Below, one piece after another: positions 7,565 to 12,815 of a stretch of 12,815 bases of DNA (position 1 is the first letter of the stretch; each line of letters begins with the position of its first letter). Made by a program: the position numbers and the translations under genes. The stretch is from assembly GCA_031254635.1 (NCBI GenBank), contig JAIRUB010000027.1:1-12815 (forward strand), given 5' to 3'. The notes under the pieces were generated by a model. That model had not been told where the DNA came from. It saw only the letters and a program-made list of their open reading frames with translations, and did not search any database. The stretch is from Prevotellaceae bacterium (GTDB lineage: Bacteria; Bacteroidota; Bacteroidia; Bacteroidales; UBA932).

Positions 7565-8386
7565 ATGTTCATCGAAAAACCCCTCTCACTTTTTTTCTCT
7601 CCCTGCCCGAACGATACCTTTATGTTTGAGGCGATGGTGCATGGGCGAGTAGATACCGAAGGCTTGTTGTTCGATGTCCGCTTAGCCGATGTGGAGGCCT
7701 TGAACCATGCAGCCATGAGGGCGGAGGCCGATGTTACCAAGGTGAGTTTCCATGCTTACGCCTACCTGCGCGACAACTACGAATTACTACCTTCAGGCAG
7801 CGCCTTGGGCTTTGGAAATGGCCCGTTGTTAGTGAGCGCAAAGCCCATCGGCAAGGAGCAGGTTTCATCGCTTAGTGTAGCTATTCCGGGGTGCTATACC
7901 ACAGCAGCGGCCTTATTGAAAGCGGCTTTTCCGGAGGTGCAGGACTTACGGGAATATGTTTTTTCGGATATTGAGGAAGCATTACTGAAAGGTGAAACGG
8001 ATGCCGGAGTATTAATTCACGAAGGCCGTTTTACATATAATAAGAAAGGGCTTCATTTAATAGCAGACTTGGGCGCTTTATGGGAAAAACAAACAGGAAT
8101 GCCTATTCCCTTGGGTGGTATTGTGGTGCGCCGAAACTTGTCCGAAGACATTAAAGGTAAAGTAGCAAGAGTTCTGCGCAGAAGTGTGGAATACGCCTTG
8201 GCGCAGCCCGATAGCAGTATCCCCTTTGTCCGTCAATATGCACAAGAAATGGATGAAAATGTGATGAGGCAGCACATCAAACTTTATGTTAACAAATTTT
8301 CTATTGATTTAGGTGAAGAAGGTCAACGAGCGGTGGATTGTTTTTTGAAGATGATTTCTTGTCCTTGCCAAAATGTCGAATGGTAG
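7565..8386 (+). CDS. mqnD: 1,4-dihydroxy-6-naphthoate synthase (futalosine menaquinone pathway)
   Basis: MqnD converts cyclic dehypoxanthine futalosine to 1,4-dihydroxy-6-naphthoate, a late step of the alternative route to menaquinone. It is cytosolic and has a periplasmic-binding-protein-like two-lobe fold. The 273 residues match the family length. Diagnostic blocks are SPCPNDTFMFEA at the N-terminus, TKVSFHAYAYL, SGSALGFGNGPLLVS, and VLIHEGRFTY with H152; the equivalent histidine is thought to be catalytic in the Thermus enzyme. The C-terminal GGIVVRRNL block is also typical. The gene lies 30 bases after mutS2 in the same direction with no separate promoter seen. The other mqn genes are not in this window. 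No T-run terminator follows the stop. Confidence 0.95.
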   Translation: MFIEKPLSLFFSPCPNDTFMFEAMVHGRVDTEGLLFDVRLADVEALNHAAMRAEADVTKVSFHAYAYLRDNYELLPSGSALGFGNGPLLVSAKPIGKEQVSSLSVAIPGCYTTAAALLKAAFPEVQDLREYVFSDIEEALLKGETDAGVLIHEGRFTYNKKGLHLIADLGALWEKQTGMPIPLGGIVVRRNLSEDIKGKVARVLRRSVEYALAQPDSSIPFVRQYAQEMDENVMRQHIKLYVNKFSIDLGEEGQRAVDCFLKMISCPCQNVEW

Positions 8387-8512
8387 GGACAATCCATTGT
8401 TTCTGGATAATTTTTCCATATATATCGTATATGATGGGTTGCCGGATGGGAATAAATGCGATAATGAACAGCCCGCTGCTTTCTTCGACAAAGATGTCAT
8501 AAACCGTATATA
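8387..8512. other. Intergenic stretch between mqnD and the IS remnant
   Basis: AT-rich sequence without a convincing gene. Open frames crossing it run into the antisense of the transposase remnant or of mqnD and show no family resemblance. The boundary of the insertion sequence probably lies in or near it, but I could not find a matching pair of terminal inverted repeats. Confidence 0.4.
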
Positions 8513-9165
8513 TTATTTATTGTACGTCTTCAAACAAAAGTTTACCGATAGCATTAGTGTTTGGGTTAATTTAGGGACAAAGTTAGTTGAAATTTGGTTA
8601 TTAAAAATTGTTCTACGTAGCTTAAAAGAATTTGCTTTAATTTCGGCACGTTTTTTGAGGATTTTTTCATCTTTCCCGGAATAAACACTGGCGGGCGTGA
8701 GATTATTCAAGGATTCGTGGTATCGCTGGTTATTGTAGTAATCCACATGTTTTTTGACATTTTAAAATAGATAAAGTTGGTCTGCCACATTTGGTTAGGG
8801 AAAGCCGTCTTGTTGTAGAATTCATTGGCAACTGCGATAAAATGATGTTCAGTCGGACGAATCAATCCTCTTTGTTTTAAAATACGATACACCGATGATT
8901 CCGAGATAAATACTTTCATTTCGTCGGTCATCTTAACAGCTAATTCGCAAGGCGATAGCAGTGTGTTTTCCTTTTCAAGCGCTAAAAACGATTCCAGATT
9001 TTCCGGATTTTTTTTGAATGTCATAGCGAATCATCATATCAGCCAGCGATTCCTTGAGCTTTTTATTTTCACGGCAAAGCACCTCTACCTCAGAACTTGT
9101 AGCTTGTCGAACTTCGTCGCCAAACAGGCATTTTTTGCCGGCCTCTACAAATTCCTTTTTTTATC
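8513..9165 (-). pseudogene. Decayed IS3-family transposase (orfA/orfB remnant)
   Basis: Three pieces of an IS3-type transposase follow one another on the minus strand. About 9160-9005 encodes the end of OrfA: FVEAGKKCLFGDEVRQATSS, then a leucine-zipper-like stretch ending LADMMIRYDIQKKS. From about 9000 to 8755 comes the middle of OrfB: SPCELAVKMTDE, SESSVYRILKQRGLI, then WQTNFIYFK. From about 8740 to 8513, in another frame, comes the OrfB C-terminus: YYNNQRYHESLNNLTPASVY. The N-terminal helix-turn-helix of OrfB is missing, as is most of the DDE core between WQTNFIYFK and YYNNQRY. The first catalytic aspartate, expected in WQTDFTY, is asparagine. A TAA lies just upstream of the OrfA segment. 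The element therefore cannot make an active transposase. Family assignment is from recognised motifs; exact IS ends are not defined. Confidence 0.85.
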
Positions 9166-9428
9166 CTTTAAACCCTAAACAATTTTTCTATACTTTACTT
9201 TTAGCGCACTTTTTGCTGACGATTTACAATATCCTATAATCTATTAAATGATTGATTTATAGATAATTAAATAAATACTCTAATTAATATTCCTTATGTC
9301 TACTAATATATTATCCAAAAAACAGCAAGCACTACTAATCAATATGAGGGTTTCCCAAAACAAATAAAAAATAGAGAGAAGTTTTGCTATTTTCCGGCAA
9401 TGTCCGATAAATTAGTTTGTAAAGGGTT
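9166..9428. other. AT-rich gap between IS remnant and porE promoter
   Basis: No gene, strong hairpin or tandem repeat is evident. Part of it next to 9165 may be the decayed left portion of the OrfA gene, because in this orientation the sequence upstream of the recognisable OrfA segment is interrupted by stops. The rest is very AT-rich and looks like ordinary intergenic DNA. Confidence 0.4.
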
Positions 9429-9460
9429 TTTGCCATAATTTAAAATTTTGTGTACATTTG
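9429..9460 (+). promoter_or_regulatory. Promoter of the porE-purM operon
   Basis: TTTG at 9429-9432 and TACATTTG at 9453-9460, spaced by 20 bases, match the Bacteroidota housekeeping promoter exactly. Transcription should start near 9465-9467, only about 10 bases before the chosen porE start. The 13 bases TACATTTGCAAAA recur at 45-57. Confidence 0.8.
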
Positions 9461-9475
9461 CAAAAAATAAATAAG

Positions 9476-11458
9476 TTGAAAAAAATATTTTTATATTCTT
9501 GTATCCTTATAATGAGCCTTTTAGCTTGTGGAACACAATCAAAATTGGAAAAGGCCGACAGGATTTTTGAAGAGGGTGGATATCATGCCGCTTCTAAAAC
9601 TTATCGAGGTATTCAAAGTAAGGTAAAACCTCATCAAACCGAGCATGTACGCTTCCGTTTGGCTGAAAGTTACCGGCTTACCGGTAAATACAGGGAAGCA
9701 CAAGCGATTTACGAATCAATGTTCCGCCGACGTACTCCTGTGAACACTGAGACTTATCTGCGTTATGCGCAGGCACTGCTTGCTAACGGCCAATATGATA
9801 AAGCCAAAGAGCAATTGCAGTTATACAAGAAATATGTTCCCGATAGCCCTTTGGCCGACTCGTTAATGGTAGCTGCCGATTGGGCTAAAACATCCCAAAA
9901 GCCGGAACTCACTTATACAGTAAAACCTGTAAATGCCTTTAATACTTCTTTTAATGAGTATGCGCCGGCTTATGCATCGAGCGACTATGAAATTCTTTAT
10001 TTTACCTCATCACGTAAAGCCGGAAACAAAAGTACTAAAACTTATGATGTTACAGGTGAAGTTACTGCTGATATTTATTTGACGGCCTTTACCCGAAAGG
10101 GTTCCTGGGGAAAGATTACGCCGGCATCCGATGTGTTGAATACAAAATATGAAGATGGCGCTTGCGCTTTCAATAGCTCTTATGATAGAATTTATTTTAC
10201 CCGTTGCATGAAAGTCAAGCGCGAAAAGCAAGGCTGTGCTATCTATACCGCTAAACGGATTGACGATGAGTGGGGCGAACCTGAAAAACTTCCCTTGGTA
10301 GCCGATACCTTAACAGTTGCCCATCCTTCAATTTCCGATGACGGACTGACTTTATATTTCGTTTCCGATATGGAAGGCAGTTATGGCGGCATGGATATCT
10401 GGAAGGTAACACGCGACAGCGAGGGTGGAAATTGGGGTGAACCTATCAATCTGGGCAGAGATATTAATACGCCCGGCAATGAAGTTTATCCTTTTATTCA
10501 TGCCAATGGCACACTGTATTTTTCATCTGATGGCCACCCCGGATTAGGCGGATTGGATATTTTTAAAGCTATGCCAACTGCCGGCACCGGATGGGAAATA
10601 CAGAATATGGGCGAACCGATTAATTCTTCGGCCGACGATTTTGCCATTATTTTCGAACGTGAAAACGACCGTGGTTTCTTTTCTTCCAATCGTAAACCAA
10701 GTAAGGGGGGCGATGATATTTATGAGTTTAGCAGTTATACGAAGATGGTGGAATACTATTTCACGGCCTTGGTGCGCAATGCGAAAACCAAAGCCAATAT
10801 GCCGAATGCGGATGTACGTTTGATAGGTAACAACGGCGCCGTGGTGCGCCGTACTACCGGTGATAACGGGACCATCGAATTTCGCGTAAATCCGGGAACT
10901 GACTACTTAGTAATTTCATCAACTAAGGGATTTTTGAACCAAAAAACCACCTTCTCGTCTATAGATTGGCCCGACGATTTTCATCATCGCGATACCTTGT
11001 GGATGACGCCAACGGATAAGTCTATTGAAATTCCCAATATTTTCTTTGAATTTGGCAAAGCCACATTGACACCCGATTCGCGCCATTCCTTGGATTCATT
11101 AGTGATGATTATGGAAGATAATCCTACCATTATTATTGAACTTCATGCGCACACCGATAGCCGCGGCAGTGTGGAGGTTAATGATGTGCTTTCGCAACAA
11201 CGCGCTCAGGCAGTAGTTGATTACTTAATCAATAATCGTGTTGATGAAGGACGGGTTATTGCTGTAGGTTTTGGGAAATCGCGCCCCCGTGTAGTGGATG
11301 CTGAAATAGCCAAGCACTATTCTTTCTTGCGCGCTAACACCCGTTTAGACGATAAGTTTATCAATAGCTTGAGGAATGAAGAACAACAGGAAATTTGTCA
11401 CCAGTTGAACCGTCGTGTTGAATTCCAGGTGGTTGGCGATAATTATAAGCCAAGATAA
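9476..11458 (+). CDS. porE: PorE-like type IX secretion lipoprotein (TPR, beta-propeller, CRD, OmpA)
   Basis: The domain order matches PorE (PG1058) of Porphyromonas gingivalis, an outer-membrane lipoprotein of the type IX secretion system that binds peptidoglycan. A lipoprotein signal ends in the lipobox LLAC with lipidated C18. Tetratricopeptide-like helices follow (about 23-130). A beta-propeller of PD40 repeats comes next (about 140-420; DGLTLYFVSD, NGTLYFSSDG and SNRKPSKGGDDIY are visible blades). A carboxypeptidase-regulatory-like domain covers about 425-495. The OmpA-like peptidoglycan-binding domain starts near 515; HTDSRGS with D561 and LSQQRA with R576 are the diaminopimelate-binding pair, and NRRVEF lies near the end. 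I chose TTG 9476, giving MKKIFLYSC, because the frame has no ATG before M13 and a more upstream TTG (9458) falls in the promoter. Length is then 660 residues. Other OmpA/PD40 envelope proteins share this plan, so PorE is likely but not certain. Confidence 0.85.
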   Translation: MKKIFLYSCILIMSLLACGTQSKLEKADRIFEEGGYHAASKTYRGIQSKVKPHQTEHVRFRLAESYRLTGKYREAQAIYESMFRRRTPVNTETYLRYAQALLANGQYDKAKEQLQLYKKYVPDSPLADSLMVAADWAKTSQKPELTYTVKPVNAFNTSFNEYAPAYASSDYEILYFTSSRKAGNKSTKTYDVTGEVTADIYLTAFTRKGSWGKITPASDVLNTKYEDGACAFNSSYDRIYFTRCMKVKREKQGCAIYTAKRIDDEWGEPEKLPLVADTLTVAHPSISDDGLTLYFVSDMEGSYGGMDIWKVTRDSEGGNWGEPINLGRDINTPGNEVYPFIHANGTLYFSSDGHPGLGGLDIFKAMPTAGTGWEIQNMGEPINSSADDFAIIFERENDRGFFSSNRKPSKGGDDIYEFSSYTKMVEYYFTALVRNAKTKANMPNADVRLIGNNGAVVRRTTGDNGTIEFRVNPGTDYLVISSTKGFLNQKTTFSSIDWPDDFHHRDTLWMTPTDKSIEIPNIFFEFGKATLTPDSRHSLDSLVMIMEDNPTIIIELHAHTDSRGSVEVNDVLSQQRAQAVVDYLINNRVDEGRVIAVGFGKSRPRVVDAEIAKHYSFLRANTRLDDKFINSLRNEEQQEICHQLNRRVEFQVVGDNYKPR

Positions 11459-12630
11459 TGATGCAGTCACGCTATGAGCTTCGCGGCGTATCAGCTTCAA
11501 AAGAAGATGTGCACTGTGCTATCAAAAATATAGATAAGGGCCTTTTTCCAAAAGCCTTTTGCAAAATTATTCCCGACTATTTAACCAATGACTCTGCCTA
11601 TTGTTTGGCGATGCATGCCGATGGTGCCGGTACCAAGTCGGCCTTAGCCTACGCCTATTGGAAAGCTACAGGTGACATCAGCGTGTGGCACGGTATTGCC
11701 CAAGATGCCATTGTGATGAATACCGACGACTTGCTTTGCGTGGGAGTTACAGATAATATGCTCTTATCATCGACTATTGGCCGCAATAAACAACTAATTC
11801 CGGGCGAGGTGGTGAGCGCTCTTATCGAAGGTACGCAGTTGTTCATAGAAGAAATGGAGCGCTTGGGCGTACATATTTACCTCACCGGCGGCGAAACAGC
11901 CGATGTGGGCGACTTGGTGCGCACAGTGATTGTTGACAGTACGGTAATTGCCCGCGCCAAACGTAGCGACATTATTAACAATGTCAACATCAAAGCCGGC
12001 GATCTGATTGTGGGCTTGGCTTCTTATGGACAGGCTACCTACGAAACAGCCTATAACAGCGGAATAGGCAGCAATGGGCTAACCTCGGCGCGTCACGATG
12101 TGTTTGCCCATGAAGTAGCCGATACTTATCCCGAAACCTTCGATCCTTCTTTGCCTGTCGGCTTAATGTATTCCGGCAGCAAACAACTAACGGATCTAGA
12201 ACCACGAACCGGACTTACCTACGGACAATTGGTATTGTCGCCCACGCGAACTTATTTGCCGGTGGTGCGCGAGATACTCAACAACTACAGAATACATATT
12301 CATGGTATGGTACATTGTTCCGGCGGAGCGCAAACCAAGGTGCTGCATTTTGTCGATAAACTGCATGTCATTAAAGACAATCTTTTTCCCATACCGCCGC
12401 TGTTCGACATTATTCAAGAATCTTCCGGTACTGACTGGAAAGAGATGTACAAGGTGTATAATATGGGACACCGCTTGGAATTATATGTAGATGAAAAAGC
12501 CGTTGATGCTTTGATAGCCACCTCTCAAAAATATAATATTGATGCCCGCAGTGTAGGCAGGGTAGAAGTCGCCGACAAAGCTACGTTGACGATTAGTAGT
12601 GAGAAGGGAGTGTTTGAGTATTTATCGTGA
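11458..12630 (+). CDS. purM: Phosphoribosylformylglycinamidine cyclo-ligase (AIR synthase)
   Basis: PurM closes formylglycinamidine ribonucleotide to aminoimidazole ribonucleotide with ATP, the fifth step of purine synthesis in the cytosol. The 390 residues follow the Bacteroidales version closely: SRYELRGVSASKEDVH at the start, HADGAGTKS (nucleotide and metal loop, near residue 54), LTGGETADVGDLVR (near 143), SSYGQATYE-like and GSNGLTSARHDVF blocks. The C-terminal half has HGMVHCSGGAQTKVLHFVDK and NMGHRLELY. The ATG overlaps the porE stop by one base (TAATG), pointing to translational coupling; the adjacent ATG at 11461 is an equally good start. It shares the porE promoter. The pairing of a secretion lipoprotein with a purine gene is probably positional rather than functional. 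Confidence 0.96.
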   Translation: MMQSRYELRGVSASKEDVHCAIKNIDKGLFPKAFCKIIPDYLTNDSAYCLAMHADGAGTKSALAYAYWKATGDISVWHGIAQDAIVMNTDDLLCVGVTDNMLLSSTIGRNKQLIPGEVVSALIEGTQLFIEEMERLGVHIYLTGGETADVGDLVRTVIVDSTVIARAKRSDIINNVNIKAGDLIVGLASYGQATYETAYNSGIGSNGLTSARHDVFAHEVADTYPETFDPSLPVGLMYSGSKQLTDLEPRTGLTYGQLVLSPTRTYLPVVREILNNYRIHIHGMVHCSGGAQTKVLHFVDKLHVIKDNLFPIPPLFDIIQESSGTDWKEMYKVYNMGHRLELYVDEKAVDALIATSQKYNIDARSVGRVEVADKATLTISSEKGVFEYLS

Positions 12631-12672
12631 AACGATTTCGGGCTGGCGTGTTCTCTTAAAATCGGGTGCTGT

Positions 12673-12716
12673 AAATTAGAGAAAAGTATCGTCCTAAAAT
12701 ACGTTGACTCTAATTT
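12673..12716. repeat. 9-bp inverted repeat between purM and the next gene
   Basis: AAATTAGAG (12673-12681) and CTCTAATTT (12708-12716) are perfect inverted copies 26 bases apart. A shorter inner pair, GTAT (12686-12689) and ATAC (12699-12702), sits almost symmetrically inside. No T-run follows, so it is not an intrinsic terminator. It could be an operator, a leader hairpin of the gene at 12735, or part of a mobile-element end. Confidence 0.5.
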
Positions 12717-12734
12717 CAACAAAAAATTAAAATT

Positions 12735-12815
12735 ATGGAGTTAGAGAAGAATCAGGCCTGCCGAAAAATGAAGGGCAAAGAGTGTTCATTTAAGTTCAAA
12801 ACTTTCGTCATTGAC
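12735..12815 (+). CDS. Partial gene cut off by the window end, unknown
   Basis: An ATG after a very A-rich stretch opens a frame of 27 codons that is still open at the window edge (MELEKNQACRKMKGKECSFK, then FKTFVID). Basic, hydrophilic N-termini with an FKFK-V segment occur at the start of some transposase OrfA proteins with helix-turn-helix domains, but the fragment is too short to assign. Bacteroidales genomes often have prfA after purM; this start does not look like release factor 1. Low certainty that it is a real gene. Confidence 0.4.
   Translation, partial: MELEKNQACRKMKGKECSFKFKTFVID

Noticed and set aside
8373..8684. 103-codon plus-strand frame after mqnD
   Set aside because: Its second half is the antisense of the transposase C-terminus and it overlaps the mqnD end; no independent evidence of coding.
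1..12815. CRISPR arrays, tRNA and rRNA genes
   Set aside because: No regularly spaced repeats, cloverleaf-like segments with a T-loop motif, or rRNA signatures were seen on reading both strands.

Overview
The window reads as a chromosomal segment from a Bacteroidota bacterium, most likely of the order Bacteroidales. Four things point there: a GLPGLI-family protein beside an outer-membrane barrel with a carboxypeptidase-regulatory-like N-domain, a PorE-type lipoprotein of the type IX secretion system, a PurM of the roughly 390-residue Bacteroidales type, and promoters of the TTTG / TAnnTTTG class with no clear Shine-Dalgarno sequences.

Layout. Positions 1-618 hold no convincing gene. They contain a strong promoter match (20-52) followed by a long, repeat- and hairpin-bearing stretch. 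Then come three co-directional genes: a small Sec-exported four-cysteine peptide (619-822), a GLPGLI protein (878-1699) and a TonB-receptor-like outer-membrane barrel (1707-4322). The barrel gene is broken by one in-frame TAA. Its stop codon abuts the stop codon of convergent plsY (4991-4323, minus strand). plsY and mutS2 (5048-7534) diverge from a very compact intergenic region carrying a TAnnTTTG box on each strand. mqnD (7565-8386) follows mutS2 closely. Next is a decayed IS3-type transposase remnant on the minus strand (about 8513-9165) and an AT-rich gap. A textbook promoter (9429-9460) then drives porE (9476-11458), which overlaps purM (11458-12630) by one base. A 104-base gap with a 9-bp inverted repeat precedes a gene cut off by the window end (12735-12815).

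Function. Most of the window is housekeeping: phospholipid synthesis (PlsY), ribosome rescue or DNA handling (MutS2), menaquinone synthesis by the futalosine route (MqnD), type IX secretion or cell-envelope anchoring (PorE) and purine synthesis (PurM). The accessory part is the 1-4322 block. A small exported Cys-rich peptide followed by a GLPGLI protein and an outer-membrane barrel suggests an envelope or secreted-peptide module of unknown function. It is the best candidate here for something undescribed, although the barrel gene is interrupted in this sequence.
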